A DNA stretch of 64,000 bases from Micromonospora rhizosphaerae (GTDB lineage: Bacteria; Actinomycetota; Actinomycetes; Mycobacteriales; Micromonosporaceae), in NCBI RefSeq assembly GCF_900091465.1, contig NZ_FMHV01000002.1:1922001-1986000 (forward strand), given 5' to 3'. This document shows positions 7,916 through 16,035 of this stretch, in pieces. Position 1 is the stretch's first letter; the number at the start of each line of letters is the position of its first letter. Made by a program: the position numbers and the translations under genes. The notes under the pieces were generated by a model that was given only the letters and a program-made list of their open reading frames with translations, did not search any database and was not told the DNA's origin.

Positions 7916-8884
7916 ATGCGCTTCGTGCAGCTCGACACCCCCAAGCCGATCTCCAAGATCGGCCTGGGCACCTGGCAGTTCGGCTCGAAGGAGTGGGGCT
8001 ACGGGGCCGACTACGAGCGCCGGGCGGTGGACATCGTCCGGCGGGCGCTCGACCTCGGCGTCACCCTTTTCGACACCGCGGAGCTCTACGGCTTCGGCCG
8101 CAGCGAGCGGATCCTCGGCGCGGCGCTCGGCGACGACCGGGCCAAGGTGGTGGTGGCCAGCAAGATCTTCCCGGTGCTGCCGATCGCCCCGGTGGTGCAG
8201 CAGCGGGCGGTGGCCTCCGCCGCCCGGCTCGGCGTCACCAGCATCGACCTCTACCAGGTGCACCAGCCCAACCCGGTGGTCCCCGACACCACCACCATGC
8301 GCGGCATGCGGGCCCTGCAGGACGTCGGGCTGGTCGGCGAGGTCGGGGTCAGCAACTACAACCTGCGCCGCTGGCGGTCCGCCGAGGACGCCCTCGGCCG
8401 GCGGGTGCTGAGCAACCAGGTCCGCTACAGCATGGTCGACCGCGGCCCCGAGGAGGACCTGATTCCGTACGCGGAGCGGGAGGGCCGGATCGTCATGGCG
8501 TACAGCCCGCTGGCGCAGGGCTTCCTCTCCGGCCGGTACGACGCGAAGCATCGGCCCAGCGGGGCGGTCCGCCGGGCCAACCCGTACTTCCTGCCGGAGA
8601 ACCTGGAACGCGGTGCGCGACTCATCGAGACGCTGCGCGGGGTCGCCGACGCGCACGATTCCACCCCCAGCCAGATCGCCCTGGCCTACCTGCTGCGCCA
8701 CCCGAACGTGGTGGCCATTCCCGGCGCGTCCAGCGTGGAGCAGATGGAACGCAACGCGGTCGCCGCCGAGATCGACCTGACCGACGACGAGTACGCGGCC
8801 CTGGCCACCGCCGCCCGGCAGTTCACGCCGGTCACCGGCCTGGCCGCGGTGCCCAGACTGATCCGCGCCCGCGCAGGGAAGTGA
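7916..8884 (+). CDS. Aldo/keto reductase
   Basis: A 322-residue TIM-barrel reductase. The tetrad is D53, Y58 (LFDTAELYGFG), K83 (VVVASKIFP) and H116 (LYQVHQPNP). The cofactor-binding end is VVAIPGASSVEQMERN. It is clearly different from the divergent neighbour at 6726. The frame is open 7 codons further upstream, but ATG 7916 (MRFVQLDTPKPISKIGLGTW) matches the usual AKR start. The stop is only 5 bp before the hemerythrin gene, so the two are very likely one operon. The physiological substrate cannot be told from sequence; neighbours hint at redox or aldehyde stress, but this is inference. Confidence 0.9.
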   Translation: MRFVQLDTPKPISKIGLGTWQFGSKEWGYGADYERRAVDIVRRALDLGVTLFDTAELYGFGRSERILGAALGDDRAKVVVASKIFPVLPIAPVVQQRAVASAARLGVTSIDLYQVHQPNPVVPDTTTMRGMRALQDVGLVGEVGVSNYNLRRWRSAEDALGRRVLSNQVRYSMVDRGPEEDLIPYAEREGRIVMAYSPLAQGFLSGRYDAKHRPSGAVRRANPYFLPENLERGARLIETLRGVADAHDSTPSQIALAYLLRHPNVVAIPGASSVEQMERNAVAAEIDLTDDEYAALATAARQFTPVTGLAAVPRLIRARAGK

Positions 8885-8889
8885 CGAAC

Positions 8890-9387
8890 ATGGACGACAT
8901 CACCGCGCTGATCCTCGACGACCACGCCGCCTTCCGGCGCGGCTTCGCCCGGCTCGACGACGCCCGCGACGACGCCGAGCTGCTCGCCGTCTGGGACGCG
9001 CTCGCGCTGCATCTGGACATCCACGCCGAGGCGGAGGAGGCGATCCTCTACCCGCACCTGGTCCGGCACGGCGACGAGGGCGAGGACGAGACCACCGACG
9101 CCATCGGCGACCACAACAAGATCCGGGACGCGATCGCCGAGTCGAAGCTGCACCCGGTCGGCTCGGAGGTGTGGTGGGCGGCGGTGTGGAAGGCCCGCCG
9201 GGAGAACAGCGAACACCTGGCCGAGGAGGAGGACGAGGCGCTGCCGGACTTCCGCCGGCACGCCAGCGTCGAGTTGCGGGCGGAGCTGGGGGCGCGCTGG
9301 CTCAGGTTCTACGGCGAGCACAAGAACGGCCGGAATCTGCCCTTCCTGGACAAGGACCCCGAGAAGTACGTCGAAGAGCACCGCTGA
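8890..9387 (+). CDS. Hemerythrin domain-containing protein
   Basis: A 165-residue, highly acidic four-helix-bundle protein. The likely di-iron ligands are visible: H12 in LDDHAAFRRGF, H41 and H45 plus E49 in HLDIHAEAEEAILYPHL, H75 in IGDHNKIRD and H109 with nearby glutamates in NSEHLAEEEDEALPDF. Bacterial hemerythrin-like (HHE) proteins bind oxygen or nitric oxide or buffer iron. The gene starts 5 bp after the aldo/keto reductase and ends 118 bp before the histidine kinase gene. Cotranscription with the reductase suggests a stress or redox role. The C-terminal ~40 residues (FYGEHKNGRNLPFL) are polar and are not part of the core bundle. Confidence 0.9.
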   Translation: MDDITALILDDHAAFRRGFARLDDARDDAELLAVWDALALHLDIHAEAEEAILYPHLVRHGDEGEDETTDAIGDHNKIRDAIAESKLHPVGSEVWWAAVWKARRENSEHLAEEEDEALPDFRRHASVELRAELGARWLRFYGEHKNGRNLPFLDKDPEKYVEEHR

Positions 9388-9505
9388 AGTTGTCGCAGCG
9401 CGCGGGGTGGCCGCGCTGGCGAAATGGGTCGGGTGAGCGTCTCGGGGTGGGATCTCCCCAGCCCGGGGGAGTCGGTGGGGTGCTGGGCGGCGCAAGAATG
9501 GCGGG

Positions 9506-10840
9506 GTGAGGGTCCGTGCGATGCTGGGGCCGCTGGTGCGGGCGAGCACTTGGCGGCGCGGCGTGTTCCTGCTGCTCGGCGGCGTGCTCGCGCTGCCGTA
9601 CGCGCTGATCGCAGCGGCCTTCGCGCAGCTGCTGACCCGGTCCGAGGTGCCCCGGCCGGTGGGTTTCGGGCTGTTGCTGGTCGCGGTGGTGCTCGCGGCC
9701 GTGCCGGTGTTCCTCGGCGGTAGCCGAGCGTTGGAGGTCGCCGCAGCTCGCGCGCTGCTCGGGGTCGACCTGCCCGAGCCCGCCGTCGGGCACCGGATCG
9801 ACCGGGAGACCCGACTGCGGTCCGCGCTCTGGATCACCCTGCACCTGGTCACCGGTGGGCTGGTGCTGTTCGCGGCGATCAGTGCGTTCCCGATGGCGCT
9901 GGTCTTCATCGCCCAGCAGTTCGGCGTCGACACCGGGCCGGTGCAGGGCGCCGGGTTCGGTCCACTGACCGGCCGGGACCCGCGCTGGATGACGCTGACC
10001 GGGGTGGTGCTGCTGGTCGGGCTGGGCTATGCGGTCGCCGGGCTGGGGGCGCTCGCCGCCTCGATGGCGCCGGTGCTGCTCGGCCCGTCCCAGGGCGAGC
10101 GGATCGCCGCCCTGGAGGCCCGGGCCACCCGGCTCGCCGAGCGGAACCGGCTGGCCCGGGAGCTGCATGACTCCGTCGGGCACGCGCTGACCGTGGCCAC
10201 CCTCCAGGCCGGCGCGGCACGCGAGCTGCTTGACGTCGACCCGGAGTTCGTCCGGCGGGCGCTGGCAGCCATCGAGGAGACCGGCCGGCACGCGATGGAG
10301 GACCTGGACCACGTGCTCGGCCTGCTCCGCGAGACCGACGGCCGGGAGACCGGCGGCCGGGGGACCGGCGGCGTCCGCCCGCCGGGCGGGACCGCGCCGC
10401 AGCGCACCCTGGCCCAGCTGGGGCGGCTGGTCGACGAGACCCGGGCCGCCGGCTTGCCCGTGGAGTCGCAGGTCACCGGGGCGGTGGGGGAGCTGCCGGC
10501 GGCGGTGTCCCGGGAGGGCTACCGGATCGTGCAGGAGGGGCTGACCAACGCCGCCCGGTACGGGCGGGGCCCGGTGACGCTGCGGGTCGACGTACCCCCG
10601 GAGGCGACGGCTCCAGGTCGCTCCGCGGCGCCGGCCGTGCCGAGCCGGAGTTGTCGTTGGCTGGACATCGAGCTGGTCAATGATCTGCGCGGCGCGACCG
10701 GGCCGGGGCGCGGCGGGCGCGGCCTGGACGGCATGCGGGAGCGGGTGCTGCTGCTCGGCGGGCGGATCACCGCCGGTCCGGAGGACGACCGGTGGCGGGT
10801 CCGGGTGCGGCTGCCGGTGGCCCGGAAGGAGACCGGGTGA
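9506..10840 (+). CDS. Sensor histidine kinase, NarL/HisKA_3 type
   Basis: A 444-residue membrane kinase. There are about four to five hydrophobic helices in residues 20-195, with little outer domain, so it may sense a membrane or intramembrane signal. A coiled linker (ALEARATRLAERNRL) leads to the phosphorylated His in ARELHDSVGHALTV (H221). The HATPase domain shows EGLTNAARYG (N box) and GRGLDGMRERVLLLGG. It lacks the long spacing seen in classic HisKA kinases, as is usual for HisKA_3 proteins. GTG 9506 is chosen; no upstream in-frame alternative fits better. The stop overlaps the response regulator start in GTGA, so the pair is translationally coupled. Confidence 0.92.
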   Translation: MRVRAMLGPLVRASTWRRGVFLLLGGVLALPYALIAAAFAQLLTRSEVPRPVGFGLLLVAVVLAAVPVFLGGSRALEVAAARALLGVDLPEPAVGHRIDRETRLRSALWITLHLVTGGLVLFAAISAFPMALVFIAQQFGVDTGPVQGAGFGPLTGRDPRWMTLTGVVLLVGLGYAVAGLGALAASMAPVLLGPSQGERIAALEARATRLAERNRLARELHDSVGHALTVATLQAGAARELLDVDPEFVRRALAAIEETGRHAMEDLDHVLGLLRETDGRETGGRGTGGVRPPGGTAPQRTLAQLGRLVDETRAAGLPVESQVTGAVGELPAAVSREGYRIVQEGLTNAARYGRGPVTLRVDVPPEATAPGRSAAPAVPSRSCRWLDIELVNDLRGATGPGRGGRGLDGMRERVLLLGGRITAGPEDDRWRVRVRLPVARKETG

Positions 10841-11487
10841 GCATCGACGTGCTGATCGTCGACGACGACGAGCTGATCCGGGTCGGGCTGCGGGCGATCA
10901 TCGACGCCCAGCCCGACCTGCGGGTGGTCGGCGAGGCCGCCGACGGCGCCGAGGTGCCGCCGCTGGTGGCGAAGCTGCGCCCCCGGGTGGTGCTGATGGA
11001 CGTCCGGATGCCGGCCATCGACGGCATCCAGGCCACCCGGCGCCTGCTCGCCACCTCGGCGGACCCGCCGCGGGTCCTGGTGATCACCACGTTCGCCAAC
11101 GACGAGTACGTCTACGAGGCGCTGCGCGCCGGAGCCAGCGGCTTCCTGCTCAAGCGGGCCCGCCCGACCGAGGTGGTGGAGGCGATCCGGGTGGTGGCGG
11201 CCGGCGAGTCGCTGCTCTTCCCGGCGGCGATCCGGCAGCTCGTCGGCGCGTACGGCGGGCGGGGCGGGGACGGGCTACGCTCCGCCCGGCTCACCGAGCG
11301 GGAGGCGGAGGTGCTCCGGCTGATGGCCACCGGCCTGTCCAACACCGAGATCGCCGCGCAGCTGGTGGTCGGGGTGGAGACGGTCAAGACGCACGTCGGC
11401 AACGTGCTTGCCAAGCTCGGCGTCCGCGACCGCACCCAGGCGGTGATCGCCGCGTACGAGTCGGGATTCGTGGTGCCGACCGGCTGA
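10837..11487 (+). CDS. NarL/LuxR-family response regulator
   Basis: A 216-residue regulator paired with the kinase just upstream. The receiver domain (1-120) shows the acidic pocket IVDDDE, phospho-acceptor D55 in VVLMDVRMP, the conserved Thr in VITTFANDEY and the Lys in FLLKRARP. The LuxR-type helix-turn-helix follows at about 150-210 (LTEREAEVLRLMATGLSNTE, then VGVETVKTHV). The frame is open further upstream, but the GTG at 10837, overlapping the kinase stop and preceded by GGAG, gives the normal family N-terminus. Target genes are not evident; the downstream ATPase/VWA pair on the same strand begins 49 bp later. Confidence 0.93.
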   Translation: MSIDVLIVDDDELIRVGLRAIIDAQPDLRVVGEAADGAEVPPLVAKLRPRVVLMDVRMPAIDGIQATRRLLATSADPPRVLVITTFANDEYVYEALRAGASGFLLKRARPTEVVEAIRVVAAGESLLFPAAIRQLVGAYGGRGGDGLRSARLTEREAEVLRLMATGLSNTEIAAQLVVGVETVKTHVGNVLAKLGVRDRTQAVIAAYESGFVVPTG

Positions 11488-11536
11488 GCGGCCGGAAAGG
11501 GGCGGATCGTCACCGGGCCGCGCTAGCGTAGGCCGG

Positions 11537-13036
11537 GTGACTGCCCAGGTTTCCCCGGTCCCGTCCGTCGACCTGCCCGGCACGCTCGGCGAACTGCGGG
11601 CGTCCGGCCACCACTACCGCACGGTCAAGCAGGAGATCCGCGACAACCTCCTCGCCCGGATGCGCTCCGGTGAGGAGCGCTTCCCCGGCATCGTCGGCTA
11701 CGAGGACACGGTGCTGCCCGAGGTCGAGCGGGCCCTGCTCGCCGGCCACGACATGGTGCTGCTCGGTGAGCGCGGCCAGGGCAAGACCCGGCTGATCCGC
11801 GCGCTGGGCGCGCTGCTGGACGAGTGGACCCCGGTGATCCCCGGCTCGGCGCTCAACGAGCACCCGATGCACCCGCTCACCCCGGCCTCCCGCGCGCTGG
11901 TCGCGGACGCCGGCGACGGGTTGCCGATCGGCTGGCTGCACCGTTCGATGCGGTACGGCGAGAAGCTCGCCACCCCGGACACCAGCGTCGGTGACCTGAT
12001 CGGCGACGTCGACCCGATCCGGATCGCCCAGGGGCGTACCCTCGGCGACCCGGAGACCATCCACTTCGGACTGGTGCCGCGCACCAACCGGGGCATCTTC
12101 GCCGTGAACGAGCTGCCCGACCTGGCCGAGCGGATCCAGGTGGCGCTGCTCAACGTGCTGGAGGAGCGGGACATCCAGGTCCGCGGCTACCAGCTGCGGC
12201 TGCCGCTGGACCTGCTCCTGGTGGCCAGCGCCAACCCGGAGGACTACACCAACCGGGGCCGGATCATCACCCCGCTCAAGGACCGGTTCGGCGCGGAGAT
12301 CCGCACCCACTACCCGGTCGACCTGGAGCTGGAGCTGGCGCTGATCCGGCAGGAGGCCGACCTGGTCGCCGAGGTGCCGGAGCACGTGCTGGAGGTGCTG
12401 GCGCGGTTCGCCCGGGCGGTCCGCGAGTCGCCGTCGGTGGACCCGCGTTCCGGGGTCTCCGCCCGGTTCGCCATCGCCGCCGCCGAGACGGTCGCCGCCG
12501 CCGCGCTGCGCCGCGCCGGCCTGCTCGCCGCGGGCTCCGCCCCGGGCGACGTGTTAGCAGGGGGCCCCTATACAACCGAAGGCGTTAACAGGGGGCCCTT
12601 CCTTTCACCCGAGGCGGCGGTGGCGCGGGTGGGGGATGCGGTCTCGGTCACCTCGACCCTGCGCGGCAAGGTGGAGTTCGAGAGCGGCGAGGAGGGGCGG
12701 GAGATCGAGATCCTCGCCCACCTGCTGCGTACCGCCACCGCCGAGACGTTCCGGGCCCGGCTGGCCGGGCTGGACCTCTCCGGGTTCACCGGGCTGGTCG
12801 CCGAGGGCTCGGTGATCGAGACCGGCGAGCTGGTCTCCTCGGCCGAGCTGCTGCGCCAGGTCGGGACCGTGCCGGGGCTGGCCAAGGTGCTCGACCGGCT
12901 CGGGCTGGGCGACGCGCCCACCTCGGAGGAGGCGGCGGCCGGGGTCGAGTTCGTCCTGGAAGGGCTGCACCTGACCCGCCGGCTCGGCAAGGACGTCACC
13001 GAGTCGGGCCGGACCGTCTACGGCGGCCGGGGCTGA
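11537..13036 (+). CDS. AAA+ ATPase, magnesium-chelatase/MoxR-like (Rv0958-type)
   Basis: A 499-residue ATPase. Walker A is GERGQGKT (77-84). The Walker B region reads GIFAVNELPDL, with Asn in place of the usual Asp, which I believe is normal for this actinobacterial subfamily (mycobacterial Rv0958). Sensor sequences include ASANPEDYTNRGRIITPLKDRFG. The downstream VWA protein is its obvious partner, as in Rv0958-Rv0959. Together they resemble the BchI/BchD or MoxR/VWA pairs, which remodel other proteins; the client is unknown. Between residues 339 and 357 there is an odd segment (LAGGPYTTEGVNRGPFLSP) encoded by two copies of a GGGGGCCC-core repeat. It includes a rare TTA codon (12554-12556) and looks like a repeat inserted in frame. 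Confidence 0.9.
   Translation: MTAQVSPVPSVDLPGTLGELRASGHHYRTVKQEIRDNLLARMRSGEERFPGIVGYEDTVLPEVERALLAGHDMVLLGERGQGKTRLIRALGALLDEWTPVIPGSALNEHPMHPLTPASRALVADAGDGLPIGWLHRSMRYGEKLATPDTSVGDLIGDVDPIRIAQGRTLGDPETIHFGLVPRTNRGIFAVNELPDLAERIQVALLNVLEERDIQVRGYQLRLPLDLLLVASANPEDYTNRGRIITPLKDRFGAEIRTHYPVDLELELALIRQEADLVAEVPEHVLEVLARFARAVRESPSVDPRSGVSARFAIAAAETVAAAALRRAGLLAAGSAPGDVLAGGPYTTEGVNRGPFLSPEAAVARVGDAVSVTSTLRGKVEFESGEEGREIEILAHLLRTATAETFRARLAGLDLSGFTGLVAEGSVIETGELVSSAELLRQVGTVPGLAKVLDRLGLGDAPTSEEAAAGVEFVLEGLHLTRRLGKDVTESGRTVYGGRG
12551..12607 (+). repeat. GGGGGCCC-core repeat pair inserted in frame in the ATPase gene
   Basis: Two near-identical units, GTTAGCAGGGGGCCCCT (12553-12569) and GTTAACAGGGGGCCCTT (12584-12600), lie inside a coding region whose flanks have normal codon use. 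A related hairpin with the same core lies between genes at 24309-24347. The units preserve the reading frame but add a TTA codon. Confidence 0.75.
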
Positions 13037-13038
13037 CC

Positions 13039-14991
13039 GTGGCCGGCAACCGGTTCCGGTACGGCCAGTGGCGCGGCGGACCCGACCCGCTCGCCCCGCC
13101 GTACGACGTCCGCGCGGCGGTGGACGCGGTCGGCGCGGAGGTGCTGGCCGGCGGCAGCCTGCGGGAGGCGCTGCGCGACCTGCTGCGCCGGGGCCCGCAG
13201 GGGCGGGGCGGCCTGGACGACCTGGCCGCCCGGGCCCGGCGGCTGCGCCGGGAGGCGTTGCGCCGGGGCGACCTGGACGGCGCGGTGACCCGGGCGCGGG
13301 CGCTGCTCGACCAGGCGCTCGCCGCCGAGCGGGACGAGCTGGGCGGGCGCGAGGACGACGACGCCCGCTTCGCCGAGGCGGTGCTGGACAACCTGCCCCG
13401 CTCCACCGCCCGCGCGGTGGAGGAGCTCGCCGAGTACCGGTGGGCGAGCGACGAGGCGCGGCAGACGTACCAGCGGATCCTCGACGGGCTGCGGGGCGAG
13501 GTGCTGGAGCAGCGTTTCGCCGGGCTGCGGGACGCGGCGCGGGCCGCCGCCGACCCGGCGGCCCAGCGGCAGCTCGCCGAGATGATGCGGGACCTCAACG
13601 ACCTGTTGGCCCGGCACGCCCGGGCCGAGGACACCACCGACGCGTTCGCCGAGTTCATGCGCCGGCACGGCGAGTTCTTCCCGGAGCGGCCGAAGGACGT
13701 GGACGAGTTGGTCGACGTGCTGGCCCGTCGGGCGGCGGCCGGCGAGCGGCTGATGCGGTCGCTGTCGGACCGGCAACGCGAGGAGCTGGCTGGGCTGATG
13801 CGCCAGTCGCTGGGCGAGCAGCTGGCCGGCGAGTTGTCCGCGCTGGACGCGCACCTGCGGGCGCTGCGCCCCGACCTGAACTGGCAGCGGGGCGACCGGG
13901 TCCGTGGGGACCAGCCGCTCGGTTACGGCGAGGCGACCGGCGCGCTCGGCGAGCTCGCCGAGCTGGACGAGCTGCTGGATCAGCTCGACCAGGAGCACGC
14001 GGGCGCCACCCTGGACGACATCGACGTCGACGCGGTGACCCGGACGCTGGGCCGGGACGCCGCCGACGACGTACGCCGGTTGCAGGAGCTGGAGCGGGAG
14101 CTGCGCCGGCAGGGCTGGGTGAGCCGGGACGCGGACGGGCTGACCCTGAGCCCGAAGGCGCTGCGCCGGCTCGCCGGCACCGCGCTGCGCCGGGTCTTCG
14201 CCGACCTGACCGCCGGGCCGCGGGGCCAGCACGACCTGCGCTCGGCGGGCGCCGCCGGCGAGGTCAGCGGTGGGTCCCGGCCCTGGGAGTACGGCGACGA
14301 GCAGCCCCTCGACGTGGTGCGCACCCTCACCCGCGCGGTACGCCGGGCCGGCCCGACCGTGCCGGTGCAGCTGGCGGTCGAGGACTTCGAGGTGGTGGAG
14401 ACCGAGCGACGGGCGTCGGCGGCGGTGGCGCTCTGCGTCGACCTGTCGTACTCGATGATCTCGCAGGGGCGCTGGGGGCCGATGAAGCAGACGGCGCTGG
14501 CCCTGTCGCATCTGGTGGCGACCCGGTTCCCGCAGGACGCCCTGCAGATCATCGGCTTCGGGCGGGAGGCGCTGCCGCTGACCCAGCAGGAGCTGGCGGC
14601 GGTGGAGCCGGACCTGCAGCAGGGCACCAACCTGCAGCACGCGCTGCGGCTGGCCGGGCGGCACCTGCGCCGGCACCCCGGCGCCGAGCCGGTGGTGCTG
14701 GTGGTCACCGACGGCGAGCCGACCGCCCACCTCGACCCGGACGACGGCGAGGCGCTGTTCCACTGGCCGCCGCTGCCCGAGACCGTCGAGGCGACCATCC
14801 GCGAGGTGGACCGGCTGACCCGCTACGGTGCCACGCTCAACCTGTTCATGCTCGGCGACGACCCGGGCCTGCGCCGCTTCGTCGACGCCGTGGCCCGGCG
14901 CTCCCAGGGCCGGATGTTCACCCCCGACCTGGACGACCTCGGCGAGTACGTAGTCGCCGACTACCTCCGCGCCCGCCGCGGCCGCCGCTGA
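13039..14991 (+). CDS. VWA-domain protein, partner of the AAA+ ATPase (Rv0959-type)
   Basis: A 650-residue cytosolic protein. Residues 1 to about 400 are a charged, mainly helical region rich in Arg and Asp/Glu (for example RARRLRREALRRGDLDGAV). From about 460 there is a von Willebrand A domain with the metal-binding DxSxS motif at D468 (DLSYSMISQG), the Thr segment LQQGTNLQHAL and the later Asp in VVTDGEPTAHLD. The GTG start lies 2 bp after the ATPase stop, so both are translated together. By analogy with BchD and CbbO proteins the VWA domain probably recruits the substrate for the ATPase ring. No signal peptide or membrane helix is visible. Confidence 0.9.
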   Translation: MAGNRFRYGQWRGGPDPLAPPYDVRAAVDAVGAEVLAGGSLREALRDLLRRGPQGRGGLDDLAARARRLRREALRRGDLDGAVTRARALLDQALAAERDELGGREDDDARFAEAVLDNLPRSTARAVEELAEYRWASDEARQTYQRILDGLRGEVLEQRFAGLRDAARAAADPAAQRQLAEMMRDLNDLLARHARAEDTTDAFAEFMRRHGEFFPERPKDVDELVDVLARRAAAGERLMRSLSDRQREELAGLMRQSLGEQLAGELSALDAHLRALRPDLNWQRGDRVRGDQPLGYGEATGALGELAELDELLDQLDQEHAGATLDDIDVDAVTRTLGRDAADDVRRLQELERELRRQGWVSRDADGLTLSPKALRRLAGTALRRVFADLTAGPRGQHDLRSAGAAGEVSGGSRPWEYGDEQPLDVVRTLTRAVRRAGPTVPVQLAVEDFEVVETERRASAAVALCVDLSYSMISQGRWGPMKQTALALSHLVATRFPQDALQIIGFGREALPLTQQELAAVEPDLQQGTNLQHALRLAGRHLRRHPGAEPVVLVVTDGEPTAHLDPDDGEALFHWPPLPETVEATIREVDRLTRYGATLNLFMLGDDPGLRRFVDAVARRSQGRMFTPDLDDLGEYVVADYLRARRGRR

Positions 14992-15022
14992 CCCCGCTCG
15001 CCCCGCCCCGCCTCGGCCCGCC

Positions 15023-15095
15023 GATCATCGAGTTGTGATCGGGGACGAAGTCGGCCCATCCGGGTGAACCGGGCGCCATAACTCCATGATCGACG
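15023..15095. repeat. Second intergenic inverted repeat related to 7772-7832
   Basis: Left arm GATCATCGAGTTGTG begins at 15023; right arm CATAACTCCATGATC ends near 15092. They pair at 13 of 15 positions. The GATCAT-GAGTT core is shared with the element at 7772. It follows the VWA gene and precedes the next same-strand gene, so it might act as a weak terminator there. Confidence 0.55.
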
Positions 15096-15120
15096 CGGGT
15101 GGTCGGGGTTGACTGCCGGG

Positions 15121-15600
15121 GTGGAGAGCGGGGAGTTGCGGCGGGTCTACGACCAGGTGCTCGCGGAGGTGGACGCGGGCGGGTTCGGGGCGCCGCCGGA
15201 GGGGGAGCTGAGCGCCGAGCAGATCGTCGCGCACCTGGCCGCCAACGACGAGCTGATGAGCGAGGCGACCGAGGCCGTGCTGGCCGGGTCGCCGTTCGCG
15301 TACTACGACCTGGAGACCATCCACCGGCCGCAGCTAGACGCGCTGGTCTCCCAGTGCGGCGGTCTGGACGCGCTGGCCACCCTGCTCCGGGCCACCAGCC
15401 AGAAGCTCTGCGTGCTGGCCGACCGCCTCGACCCGGCGGCCGCCGCCACCCCGGTCGACACCCACCTGCGCGAGGGCTTCGACCTGACCGTCACCGAGCC
15501 GATGCCCTGGGGCCGCACCCTCGACCTGCACGCCCGCGTCCACGTCCCGATGCACCTCGCCCAGCTCCGCGCCCTCCGCCCTCACCCGCACCCCGCCTGA
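15121..15600 (+). CDS. Small protein, possibly DinB/maleylpyruvate-isomerase-like fold
   Basis: A protein of about 159 residues that I cannot assign firmly. Helical segments such as LRRVYDQVLAEVDAG, SAEQIVAHLAANDELMSEAT and LATLLRATSQKLCVLADRL, with His residues in the first helix pair and near the end (LHARVHVPMHLAQLRAL), resemble the four-helix DinB-like fold. The start is uncertain: GTG 15121 is chosen, but TTG 15109 is in frame with no clear ribosome site for either. No operon partner is obvious; the preceding repeat element separates it from the VWA gene. Codon use is typical of the genome, which supports its being real. Confidence 0.7.
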   Translation: MESGELRRVYDQVLAEVDAGGFGAPPEGELSAEQIVAHLAANDELMSEATEAVLAGSPFAYYDLETIHRPQLDALVSQCGGLDALATLLRATSQKLCVLADRLDPAAAATPVDTHLREGFDLTVTEPMPWGRTLDLHARVHVPMHLAQLRALRPHPHPA

Positions 15601-15889
15601 GCGCCGCCGCCGTCAAGTGGCGCGCCGCGCCCACCCGCGGCGGCGTGTCGCGCCTGCGGGCGGGTCTGCTCCGGCGGCTTTCGCCCGTCCGTACCCGCTC
15701 CCGCCCGGCGCCGCCCGACGGTCGGCCCGTCCTCGCCGAGCTTCCAGTTCCTGCTGCGGGAGGTGGGGTCGGCAGCAGCGGGCCGACGACCCCACGCTTG
15801 CTTTCCCGGCTCGCCGATCTCCTGCTCGTGCAGACGTTCCGGCCGAGCCGGCTACCGACCGTGACGCTGGTGCCCGGCATCGCCTTCGT
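15601..15889. other. Gene-free spacer
   Basis: About 290 bp of GC-rich sequence after the gene at 15121. I find no convincing start, ribosome site or family motif in any frame; it leads into the large palindrome at 15890 and then about 100 bp more of non-coding sequence before the stop of the GlxA-like gene at 16036. Confidence 0.6.
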
Positions 15890-15937
15890 GAGCGATATGC
15901 CTGTGAGTCATAAATATGACGGAGAGGCATATCGCTC
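15890..15937. repeat. 48-bp nested palindrome
   Basis: Outer arms GAGCGATATGCCT (15890-15902) and AGGCATATCGCTC (15925-15937) are a perfect 13-bp inverted repeat. Exactly centred inside is GTCATA-AA-TATGAC (15907-15920), with 4-base spacers on each side. The element is much richer in A/T than its surroundings. It could be a regulator-binding site, a replication- or transposition-related repeat, or a strong RNA hairpin. Confidence 0.8.
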
Positions 15938-16035
15938 CTTGCGGTGAGTCAGCGCGGAGCGGGCAGCGGGCGCGGGACCCGGAGCGGCGGTGGCAGCCGG
16001 AGCGAGCAGGGGGTCGCAGCCCGAGCCGCAGTGGG

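Noticed and set aside
10321..10395. Repeated GGCCGGGAGACCGGCGGCCGG stretch in the histidine kinase gene
   Set aside because: A low-complexity Gly/Arg linker between kinase parts; not a CRISPR or mobile repeat.
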